From an uncultured Prevotellaceae bacterium (GTDB taxonomy: Bacteria > Bacteroidota > Bacteroidia > Bacteroidales > Bacteroidaceae), in contig CAMVLT010000002.1 in assembly GCA_947168395.1 (NCBI GenBank), positions 124,001-188,000 of the forward strand: a stretch of DNA of 64,000 bases, given 5' to 3'. Of the stretch, positions 9,138 to 16,233 are shown piece after piece. The notes under the pieces were generated by a model. That model did no database searches, was not told where the DNA came from, and saw only the letters and a list, made by a program, of their open reading frames with translations. A program made the position numbers and the translations under genes. Position 1 is the stretch's first letter. Each line of letters begins with the position of its first letter.

Positions 9138-9392
9138 TCATAATGACCATAAGCTACGAATATACTTGTCGAGTTCTTCTACACTGGCGAATCGCTTCGA
9201 AGGTCCCTTCTTGGCTTCATCTATCATGTCGAAAAACTCTTCCTTGGTCATGAGCGTGGGGTCGGATTCTTTCTCCTTCACCAGTTTCTTGACATACTTG
9301 GTCAGGCGCTTCATCAGCGGTTCGCTGTCGGCGATGGCGCCTATACCCTGCCACAGCTCGGTGTTCATTGTGTTTAATTGTACGGCTGTCAT
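9138..9392 (-). CDS. Small protein of unknown function, antitoxin-like tail
   Basis: 84 residues, soluble and charged, without signal peptide or membrane span. The start at 9392 (MTAVQLNTMNTELW) lies about 100 bases after a perfect TATCTTTG box; a frame to 9443 adds 17 unlikely residues. The C-terminal half (MTKEEFFDMIDEAKKG..SVEELDKYIRSL) resembles the short helical tails of small antitoxin-type proteins that begin their toxin-binding helix with KEEFF. No toxin-like partner is next to it. I do not recognise the family firmly. It is bounded by repeat copy A on one side and the signalling operon on the other. Confidence 0.6.
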   Translation of the reverse strand: MTAVQLNTMNTELWQGIGAIADSEPLMKRLTKYVKKLVKEKESDPTLMTKEEFFDMIDEAKKGPSKRFASVEELDKYIRSLWSL

Positions 9393-9493
9393 AACTTTAA
9401 GCGTTTTTGCAATTCCGACAGCAAGGATGGTGCCTAAGTGCATAGGGTTTGCTCTTTGTTGAGGTGCCGCCCTTCCTCGCTGTTTTCAGGATG

Positions 9494-9501
9494 CAAAGAT
9501 A
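9494..9501 (-). promoter_or_regulatory. TATCTTTG promoter box for the 9138-9392 gene
   Basis: CAAAGATA on plus (TATCTTTG on minus), about 100 bases upstream of the start at 9392, followed by TGCATCC as in other boxes of this window. Confidence 0.65.
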
Positions 9502-9597
9502 GTGTAAAAAAGAGAAAACTCCAAACTTTCTTGTTACTTTCTACACTCAGTTTGGCCGAATCTTCAATTTGGCTGCTGCGAACGGCAAGGGAAGTAA

Positions 9598-11046
9598 CTA
9601 ATCCTTCGTTTCTTTTGAATCTTCAACGGTGCTGTCCGTGATGCCGTGACGTCGTGGTTTGAATAGGCTGTCACGTTCTTCTTTGGTATAGTACAAACTT
9701 TCGTACCAGTTAGTAAATATACCAGGACTTTTCACAGATACAGTAAGTTTTGTCTGGGGCAGCAGTTCTTGCTTGCTGCCTTCAATGTCGCTTGCGCTGT
9801 ATGTCATAATGTAGCGGTTGTCCTTACGTTGAATCTGGAATTGGGGCGCATCGTTCTCCCTGCAATAGTCTATGCAAAGATGTCTGTTGGCATCTATCTT
9901 GTAATCCAGATGCAGTATGGGGTAGCATCGCTGGAAGGGATATATATAGCTGTCAGACTCTGTCTCCTTATTATACACGAAATAGTCAATAATGTCGCCA
10001 GGTCGCAAGGAATCTACATCGAGACGGAGTGTGTGACTGGTGTCGTATCCATTGCTCGGATAAAGATAATGATAGGTGTCAATCGTTCTGACTCTACCGT
10101 CAGGTTTGGTGATTCTGATGCCCCACACGGGGTTGCCTCCATGGTTAAAAAAGAAACATGTATAGCCTGGAACTAATTGGAATTGTGAAAATTCTCGTGC
10201 AGCTTCTTCGCTGTTGATGAAAACACGAGTGCGGTGAAGCCGGACAGTTCTGACGTTTTTGAAAAAGCCGAAAGGGTCTATATACCCACCGAAAATGGGA
10301 AGTATTGGTATCATCTGCTGAATCCGCCGATAATTTACGCTGTCATACGTCGCCAGCACTACGGCAGGCGCATCACGATACTTCTCTGGAATGGTGTCGA
10401 GGTCGAAGTGGGGCAGGTTCATGCTCCATATCATTGCCTCTGTCTTGCGGTATTTCCGCTCAAAGCGGCTGGGCTTTCTGATGCTGACTCGCACGCTGTC
10501 GAGCCTGATGTCGGCTGGCTTCAGACGGAGGGTGCCGATGTCGCCGGCTGTGTAGTGGAGACTGAGGGGCTGGTAAGCTACATGACTGACGTGGAGGGTG
10601 CCGTCGGGATGGTTGGTGGGGATGATGAAGCGACCGCTCTGGTTGCTGATGCCTCGGGCCACTGTGGTGGTGTCAGTGGTCAGTGTTATGTTGGCATCGG
10701 CCACGGGGTTGTTTCTTTCGTCGACCAAGCGGCCGATGAGTTTGTACTTTGTTTTCTGCATACACTCCACCAGCAGGATGGAGTCGCCACGTACAGTCAG
10801 GCTGATGGGGTAGTGGCCGATACAGGTACGGATGGCGTCGGCCACAGTGAGCGAGTCGAACCGCTGGGTGACAAGGTAATCTTCCAGGTCGTTATAGATG
10901 AAGATGATACGTTGTTGGGCTACGTGGCTCAGGTCGGCCAGCACGCTACTCATGGGACAGTCGTGGTAGTCGCGGCTTATCCGTTGAGCCGGAAGCGTTA
11001 GTGGCGGCAGGAGGCAGAGTATTAGGAGAACAAGTGTTTTCTTCAT
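9598..11046 (-). CDS. STN + carboxypeptidase-regulatory-like domain protein, paralogue 2
   Basis: Exported protein of 482 residues. Signal peptide (MKKTLVLLILCLLPPLTLPAQ), then an STN-type domain (about 22-90: CPMSSVLADLSHVAQQRIIF..GDSILLVE), a carboxypeptidase-D regulatory-like beta domain (about 98-185: YKLIGRLVDERNNPVADANI) and a C-terminal region with PDGRVRTIDTYHY and LRPGDIIDYFVY that looks like DUF3857. No TonB-dependent barrel follows, unlike classical STN transducers. Residues 54-195 match the paralogue at 12363-13664, with about 270 identical bases, while the C-terminal halves are diverged. The last gene of the sigma-fusion operon; a periplasmic or outer-membrane sensor role is inferred. 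Confidence 0.8.
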   Translation of the reverse strand: MKKTLVLLILCLLPPLTLPAQRISRDYHDCPMSSVLADLSHVAQQRIIFIYNDLEDYLVTQRFDSLTVADAIRTCIGHYPISLTVRGDSILLVECMQKTKYKLIGRLVDERNNPVADANITLTTDTTTVARGISNQSGRFIIPTNHPDGTLHVSHVAYQPLSLHYTAGDIGTLRLKPADIRLDSVRVSIRKPSRFERKYRKTEAMIWSMNLPHFDLDTIPEKYRDAPAVVLATYDSVNYRRIQQMIPILPIFGGYIDPFGFFKNVRTVRLHRTRVFINSEEAAREFSQFQLVPGYTCFFFNHGGNPVWGIRITKPDGRVRTIDTYHYLYPSNGYDTSHTLRLDVDSLRPGDIIDYFVYNKETESDSYIYPFQRCYPILHLDYKIDANRHLCIDYCRENDAPQFQIQRKDNRYIMTYSASDIEGSKQELLPQTKLTVSVKSPGIFTNWYESLYYTKEERDSLFKPRRHGITDSTVEDSKETKD

Positions 11047-11071
11047 TTCACGTAGAGGGTGTCACCCTTTT

Positions 11072-11707
11072 TCAGAATGATTCTTCTATGAGTCCCACTT
11101 TGCGGAGCAGGGGAATGATGACTTGGGGCGAGAATCGGATATCCTCGTTTACTTCGCCGAGTGTGGCCAAGAGGTCAGGATGACCTTCCAAAAGCATGTC
11201 CATCATCAGCTGGTCTATGGGTTCTACGATGCCAGTGTGGGGAAAGAGAATGTAGCACATGAAGTCGTCCTTGTGGGCGTATGCTGCTACGGCACCGCCG
11301 ATGAGTCCGAACATTTTGGCAGTGTCCGAAACATCGCTGGAAGACTGGATACTCATGGCGGTGAACAGGAAGTAGTCACGGTCGAAGACGTAGGCTGTAG
11401 CGTACCTGTTGCCGAATTTCCTGCCGTCGCACGATAAGCCGTGACAGTTGAGGTAGAGCGAACCTTCGTGCCTGATGAGCCGTGCCTGCTTCTTTAGCAC
11501 ATAGTCTGTTTGGCTGTCGCCAGTCGTGGGCTTGTAGGTGGCTCCTCCATACCACAGCGATTTGTTGCCCGAACGGTATTCTAATTCCAGTTGGTTCAGG
11601 GGGTGCCACTTGTCTGCCTCGTATTCGTCGAACGTCAGACAGTAGCCGCTCTGAGCTTTCGCCGTGAGAGTCAGCGGCAGGAATAATAATAGCAGCACTT
11701 GCTTCAT
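11072..11707 (-). CDS. Secreted protein of unknown function in the sigma-fusion operon
   Basis: 211 residues with a signal peptide (MKQVLLLLFLPLTLTAKAQ). The mature part has alternating beta pattern and a glycine-rich hydrophobic segment (MFGLIGGAVAAYAHKDDF) near residues 130-150. Bacteroidales carry a family of similar small exported proteins (..FDEYEADKWHP..); I recognise the type but not a function. Its start overlaps the stop of the upstream beta-barrel gene (ATGA at 11704-11707), so the two are translationally coupled and may act together. A 3' fragment of this gene is repeated at 9086-9127. Confidence 0.75.
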   Translation of the reverse strand: MKQVLLLLFLPLTLTAKAQSGYCLTFDEYEADKWHPLNQLELEYRSGNKSLWYGGATYKPTTGDSQTDYVLKKQARLIRHEGSLYLNCHGLSCDGRKFGNRYATAYVFDRDYFLFTAMSIQSSSDVSDTAKMFGLIGGAVAAYAHKDDFMCYILFPHTGIVEPIDQLMMDMLLEGHPDLLATLGEVNEDIRFSPQVIIPLLRKVGLIEESF

Positions 11708-12345
11708 TTTCCCAAATAGATTCTAAGGCCGGCATGGAGTGACAATCGCTTGAAGCCAGTCACATTGTAATTCTTCTGGATGTTTATATATTCCTTTTGA
11801 TTGCCAAATATCATCAAGGTGTAGTCCACCCCAATACCTATGCCGATGTATGGACTCAACTGATACTCCAAGCCGAGACCTTCCTTCAGGCCGAGGCCTC
11901 CGTCACTTGTGTAACCATCGTTGTAATAGCCATAACCGACTCCTGTTTCTATGGTAGCTATCCACTGCCGACCTACCGGGCCTCCATAGAATAAAGAGAA
12001 ACCGCCGTAGTTAAGTTTCAGATTGTCAGTCTTTGAACGGCTTATGGGGTAGTCCGTCTCGCTGTGGTCGTAGTAAAAGCCTATGCCCATGCCACTGGAG
12101 TACAAGGCGCGGTAACCCAGTTCGAAGCCAGTTCCGTTCAGCCCGCTCTTTTTCCCTTCAGGGGTGTACACATCCGAGGTAATCCATCCCGTCTTGTAGT
12201 TGGCTATCAGTGAGTGGATGACCTTCTTCTTTTCCAAGGGATTGGTGTAGGCCGTTGCTTGCTCTTCGTTCATGGGAACTTGCGCCTGAGCGGCCAATCC
12301 CGTCAAGCAACAAAATAGAATCAATAGCGTCTTTATGTGTTTCAT
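11704..12345 (-). CDS. Small outer-membrane beta-barrel protein
   Basis: 213 residues with a signal peptide (..CCLTGLAAQAQ). The rest alternates short amphipathic strands with aromatic ends (GTGFELGYRALYSSGMGIGFYYD, then GIGIGVDYTLMIF) and ends in a strand with C-terminal LHAGLRIYLGK, as in OmpA/OmpW-size eight-stranded barrels. It lies 17 bases after the STN paralogue 1 stop and is coupled to the next gene. Probably the outer-membrane part of the signalling operon; ligand unknown. Confidence 0.8.
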   Translation of the reverse strand: MKHIKTLLILFCCLTGLAAQAQVPMNEEQATAYTNPLEKKKVIHSLIANYKTGWITSDVYTPEGKKSGLNGTGFELGYRALYSSGMGIGFYYDHSETDYPISRSKTDNLKLNYGGFSLFYGGPVGRQWIATIETGVGYGYYNDGYTSDGGLGLKEGLGLEYQLSPYIGIGIGVDYTLMIFGNQKEYINIQKNYNVTGFKRLSLHAGLRIYLGK

Positions 12346-12362
12346 ATCCTTATGTATTTTGA

Positions 12363-13664
12363 TTATTTGATGAATTCAACGCTGACTTCTGCGTAAAGAG
12401 GGGACTTCAGTTGGGTGGCGTTGTCGTCGGGCAGTCTGTAGAGCAGCACTTTGTGGCCGTTCTGGTCTTCCGATGAGATGTGGCTTGAGGGAAAGTTCTC
12501 GTTGTGCTTCAGCCTCAGTGCCATGTCGGCTACGGCTCGACCCTCGTAGTTCAATATGGGATAGTTTGCTGGGATGGTTAGCCGATAGGGTGACATGGGC
12601 TCTTGATAGTGGTGGTAGATGAATACGTCGAGTATATCGCCAGGTGCCAGTGGCCCTGTCTGGATGGTGTCCGTGTCGTTCGTGGCCTTGCGGCGGCTTC
12701 GTATTTGGGGCTTGAAGTAGGAGTGGGTGCTGATGGTGCTCATCGTTCCGTCTGGTCTGGTAATCTTGATGCCCATGACTGTTGCCTTGTGGAAGGTGAA
12801 GTCGGTGATGTCGGTTGTGCGAGAATAGGGAATGGCTGACAGTCTGGTGGCTGCCTCAGGACTGTTAATGTAGTAACGGGTTCGATGGAAGTGCTTGGTA
12901 CGAATCCACTTTTCCGACTTCCGTTCCATTTGGTTGTACTCTATGCAGTCGTAGTCAGCCAGTATGACGGTAGGATGATGGCGATATTTGGCAGGTAGCG
13001 TGTCGATGTGAAACAGTGGCAGCTTCATGTTCCACACTTCCTCTTCTATCTTGTTGGCATATTTGAAGTAGCGGCTGTCGCTGTATTTAGACATGTTGGT
13101 CATTACGCTGACGCTGTCGAGCCTGATGTCGGCAGGCTTCAGACGGAGGGTGCCGATGTCGCCGGCTGTGTAGTGGAGACTGAGGGGCTGGTAAGCTACA
13201 TGACTGACGTGGAGGGTGCCGTCGGGATGGTTGGTGGGGATGATGAAGCGACCGCTCTGGTTGCTGATGCCTCGGGCCACTGTGGTGGTGTCAGTGGTCA
13301 GTGTTATGTTGGCATCGGCCACGGGGTTGTTTCTTTCGTCGACCAAGCGGCCGATGAGTTTGTACTTTGTTTTCTGCATACACTCCACCAGCAGGATGGA
13401 GTCGCCGCGGACGGTGAGGCTGATGGGGTAGTGGCCGATGCAGGTACGTATGGCGTCGGCCACGGTCAGCGAATCGAACCGTTGGGTGACAAGGTAATCT
13501 TCCAGGTCGTTGTGGATGAAGATGATACGCTGTCGGGTCACGTGGCTCAGGTCGGAAAGCACACTGGTCATGGGACAGTCGCGGTAGTCGCGGCTTATCC
13601 GTTGAGCCTGAAGCGTCAGTGGCGGCAGGAGGCAGAGGAGCAGGAGAACAAGTGTTTTCTTCAT
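12363..13664 (-). CDS. STN + carboxypeptidase-regulatory-like domain protein, paralogue 1
   Basis: 433 residues with the same domain order as paralogue 2: signal peptide, STN domain (about 22-90), carboxypeptidase-regulatory-like domain (about 98-185), then a C-terminal DUF3857-like part (HPTVILADYDCIEY..RTRYYINSPEAA..LAPGDILDVFIY). It overlaps the 3' end of the sigma-fusion gene by 4 bases (ATGA at 13661-13664). In FecIR systems the STN domain of a receptor touches the periplasmic domain of the anti-sigma factor. Here the STN protein is coupled to a sigma factor that carries that periplasmic domain itself, so direct contact is a reasonable inference. It has no beta-barrel of its own. Confidence 0.85.
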   Translation of the reverse strand: MKKTLVLLLLCLLPPLTLQAQRISRDYRDCPMTSVLSDLSHVTRQRIIFIHNDLEDYLVTQRFDSLTVADAIRTCIGHYPISLTVRGDSILLVECMQKTKYKLIGRLVDERNNPVADANITLTTDTTTVARGISNQSGRFIIPTNHPDGTLHVSHVAYQPLSLHYTAGDIGTLRLKPADIRLDSVSVMTNMSKYSDSRYFKYANKIEEEVWNMKLPLFHIDTLPAKYRHHPTVILADYDCIEYNQMERKSEKWIRTKHFHRTRYYINSPEAATRLSAIPYSRTTDITDFTFHKATVMGIKITRPDGTMSTISTHSYFKPQIRSRRKATNDTDTIQTGPLAPGDILDVFIYHHYQEPMSPYRLTIPANYPILNYEGRAVADMALRLKHNENFPSSHISSEDQNGHKVLLYRLPDDNATQLKSPLYAEVSVEFIK

Positions 13665-14494
13665 TTCACGTAGAGGGTGTTTCCGCGCAGTTCGATGTCG
13701 ATGCTTTCAAAGGAGTTGAGCGTGCTGACGATGTCGGTCAATGGCTCGGACTGCCGCCAGTCGTAGTGCAGGCGCAGATGGCGGGCATCGTCGCTGATGA
13801 AGTGCAGCTCCACCTTGTAATACGGCGCGATGTCGGTGAGTATCTGTTCCAGCGTGGCGTCCTCGTAGCGGACGGTTTGTGGCGCAGCTTTCGGCGGTGT
13901 GGTCTGCTCTATGGCGGGCTTCGCGGCGGGGGATACCTGTTTCTGCCGATGGAAGTGCATCAACACGGCAAAGACCGCTCCCGACAAAAACACCAGCACC
14001 ACCAATAGGTGATACCATGCGAAGTAGGCCCGCAGCTGACGCATGCCTTGGGTCATGTGCTTGTAGACGGCGAAGCGGCTGATACCCATGTCGCGGGCAA
14101 TCTCGTCATATTTCTTCTTGTGCAGGAAGTGTTGCTCAATGACTTGTTGGGCGTTGGGCTTCAGCTGGGTGTTCACGTAGTCGATGACCTCGTCAACGGG
14201 GGGTTCCTCGTACTCGGCATCCTCCAAGTCAGCAGGCAGTTCGGTAGCCGACTTCTTGACTACCCGCCTGTGTTCCAGCAGGTTGAGGCACTTATTGCGT
14301 ATGCAGACCGTCAGGTAGTTCTTAGCCTGCCCTTCGTCCAGCGTTTTCCCTTTGGCCAGCAACTCGGCAAACACGTCGCTCACGACGTCGCGAGCTTCGT
14401 CGTCGTTGCCTAACAGCGTGCGGGCAATTGTCAGCAAGCGGTCGTGGTATCGCTTGTATAGTGCTTCTATCTGGTCTCTCGTCAGTCTGTCCAT
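13661..14494 (-). CDS. ECF sigma factor fused via a membrane span to a FecR-type C-terminal domain (DUF4974)
   Basis: 277 residues. Residues 1-158 are a FecI-type ECF sigma factor: region 2 (LTIARTLLGNDDEARDVVSDVF) and region 4 with a helix-turn-helix (YDEIARDMGISRFAVYKHM). Residues 160-180 form one transmembrane helix (YHLLVVLVFLSGAVFAVL). Residues 208-277 match the FecR C-terminal domain DUF4974 (DATLEQILTDIAPYYKVEL..IELRGNTLYVK). FecR normally is a separate protein whose cytoplasmic part holds the sigma factor; that part is absent here. The sigma factor would therefore be anchored in the membrane and read the periplasm directly, or be freed by proteolysis. First gene of the operon 14494-9598. 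No clear TAnnTTTG box precedes it. Confidence 0.88.
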   Translation of the reverse strand: MDRLTRDQIEALYKRYHDRLLTIARTLLGNDDEARDVVSDVFAELLAKGKTLDEGQAKNYLTVCIRNKCLNLLEHRRVVKKSATELPADLEDAEYEEPPVDEVIDYVNTQLKPNAQQVIEQHFLHKKKYDEIARDMGISRFAVYKHMTQGMRQLRAYFAWYHLLVVLVFLSGAVFAVLMHFHRQKQVSPAAKPAIEQTTPPKAAPQTVRYEDATLEQILTDIAPYYKVELHFISDDARHLRLHYDWRQSEPLTDIVSTLNSFESIDIELRGNTLYVK

Positions 14495-14552
14495 TTATAT
14501 ATAGTACAGGTGAGACTTCGGAATGTAAACCCTTTTTAAGGTAAAAGTGAAT

Positions 14553-14628
14553 AGTGAAAAGTGAATAATTTGCTGCCGCTATACCTCCACCTGATGGGAC
14601 GGCGGCAGCAAATTATTCACTTTTCACT
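14553..14628. repeat. 27-bp perfect inverted repeat between the sigma-fusion operon and pepD
   Basis: Arm 14553-14579 (..GTGAATAATTTGCTGCCGC) is the exact reverse complement of 14602-14628. The outer ends are AGTGAAA/TTTCACT micro-repeats and continue toward the pepD stop. It can form a long hairpin in either transcript and could end pepD transcription before the sigma gene, although it lacks a simple T-run. Confidence 0.8.
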
Positions 14629-14658
14629 CTTCACTTTTCACTTTTCCCTTTTCCCTTC

Positions 14659-16119
14659 TCACTTCACCGGCACGTCTGCCAGCGTCTTCTTCAGCAGCTG
14701 CCAGAAGGGCTCGACGGTGGCTATGAGGGCGCGCTCGGTAGTGGTGTGAGGCGATTTCATCGTGGGGCCGAGGCTGACGACGTCCAGATGGGGGTACTTG
14801 CCAAGGATGACGGAGCACTCCAAACCGGCGTGGTCAACCTGGACGATGCCGTCCTGGCCGAACAGTTCCTTGTACTCCTTCAGCAGCAGATGCAGGATTT
14901 CGCTGTCGGGGTTCGGGTCCCAGCCGCCATACGAGCCAGCGGTCTCCACCTTCATGCCGGCCATCGAGAAGCAGCTCTCGAGGGTCTTCACCACGTAGTC
15001 CTTCATGTCCTCACGGCTGGAGCGGGCCAGGATCTTCAGCGAGGCCTTGCCGTCGCCGATATTGATGATGGCGAGGTTCGACGAGGTCTCTACGACATTA
15101 GGATAGGAAGGAATCATGCGGATGACACCGTCGTGGCAGGCGTAGATAGCGTTGATGAGGTTGTCCTGAATTTCGACGGGCACCTCCGTCTTCGGCGTCT
15201 CCACGTCCTCAGCTAATACCTCGATGCCTAAGGTCTCAATCTGCTTGTACTCGTCGCGGAAGTCCTCTTGCCAGTCGGCGCAGAGTTCCTTCAGGGCATC
15301 GACGTTCTCCTTCGGCAGCGTCAGCACGGCCTCGGCCTTGAAGGGGATGGCGTTGCGCATGTTGCCGCCCTGCCAGCAGGCCAGACGGGCATCCAGTTCC
15401 TCGACGGCCTCACGGACGATGCGCACCAACAGCTTGTTGGCATTGCCGCGACCCTCGTGGATTTCCAGTCCTGAATGTCCGCCGCGCAGTCCCTTGACGG
15501 TGATGCGTACGGCAGCGTCCTCCTCGTCGGTCTCCACCTCTTTATAATCTAAGGTAGCGGTGACGTCAATACCACCTGCCGAGCCGATGACGAACTTGCC
15601 CCAGTGCTCGCTGTCGAGGTTCAGCAGGATGTCGCCCTGCAACTCGCCCTCCGGCAGTTCGTTGGCTCCAAACATACCCGTCTCTTCGTCGCGGGTGATA
15701 AGGGCATCGATGGGGCCGTGCTGCAGGTCCTTGGCCTCCATGATAGCCATGATGGAGGCAACACCCAGACCATTGTCGGCGCCGAGTGTCGTGCCCTTGG
15801 CCCTTACCCACTCGCCGTCAATCCACGGCTCGATGGGGTCGGTCTCGAAGTTGTGAGTGGACTCCGGCGTCTTCTGCGGCACCATATCCATGTGGGCCTG
15901 CAGGATGACGCCCTTGCGGTTCTCCATGCCCGGCGTGGCGGGTTTGCGGAACACGATGTTGCCGGCGGGGTCCTTGAAGGCCTCGACGCCGGCCTGTTTT
16001 CCAAACTCCAGCAGGAACTGCTGAATCTTCTCTAAATGTCCCGACGGGCGGGGCACCTGTGTCAGTGCGTAGAAGTTCTTCCAGATGCACTGTGGCTGTA
16101 GATTCTGAATTTCGTTCAT
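14659..16119 (-). CDS. pepD: Aminoacyl-histidine dipeptidase (PepD, M20 family)
   Basis: Cytosolic metallodipeptidase of 486 residues, the usual length, cleaving Xaa-His and other dipeptides. Zinc-site motifs are present: LQAHMDMVPQK (near residue 80), TLGADNGLGVA (near 118), ITRDEETGMFGA (near 150), LDSEHWG (near 175) and a late HAGLECSVI. The start at 16119 (MNEIQNLQPQCIWKNF) fits the family and lies 44 bases after a TATCTTTG box. It is divergent from the endonuclease/GH92 gene. No signal peptide. Confidence 0.94.
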   Translation of the reverse strand: MNEIQNLQPQCIWKNFYALTQVPRPSGHLEKIQQFLLEFGKQAGVEAFKDPAGNIVFRKPATPGMENRKGVILQAHMDMVPQKTPESTHNFETDPIEPWIDGEWVRAKGTTLGADNGLGVASIMAIMEAKDLQHGPIDALITRDEETGMFGANELPEGELQGDILLNLDSEHWGKFVIGSAGGIDVTATLDYKEVETDEEDAAVRITVKGLRGGHSGLEIHEGRGNANKLLVRIVREAVEELDARLACWQGGNMRNAIPFKAEAVLTLPKENVDALKELCADWQEDFRDEYKQIETLGIEVLAEDVETPKTEVPVEIQDNLINAIYACHDGVIRMIPSYPNVVETSSNLAIINIGDGKASLKILARSSREDMKDYVVKTLESCFSMAGMKVETAGSYGGWDPNPDSEILHLLLKEYKELFGQDGIVQVDHAGLECSVILGKYPHLDVVSLGPTMKSPHTTTERALIATVEPFWQLLKKTLADVPVK

Positions 16120-16162
16120 AGGTTTCGAATACTTTATTGATGGTTTTTCAACGATTACGCCG

Positions 16163-16170
16163 CAAAGATA
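16163..16170 (-). promoter_or_regulatory. TATCTTTG promoter box for pepD
   Basis: Minus-strand TATCTTTG followed by GCGGCG, 44 bases upstream of the pepD start. Confidence 0.7.
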
Positions 16171-16203
16171 CGACTTTTTTTTCTACAATTCAAGAATTTT
16201 AGT

Positions 16204-16211
16204 TATATTTG
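16204..16211 (+). promoter_or_regulatory. TATATTTG promoter box for the endonuclease/GH92 fusion
   Basis: TATATTTG followed by CATC, 22 bases before the ATG at 16234. It is divergent from the pepD box 34 bases away, giving a compact two-way promoter. Confidence 0.65.
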
Positions 16212-16233
16212 CATCGAAATAATCTTTATTGTT

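Noticed and set aside
13661..14494. Idea that the sigma-FecR fusion is a frameshift artefact joining two genes
   Set aside because: The frame is continuous with a normal hydrophobic helix and a Pro-rich linker, and the cytoplasmic FecR part is absent, so no simple fusion of adjacent complete genes explains it.
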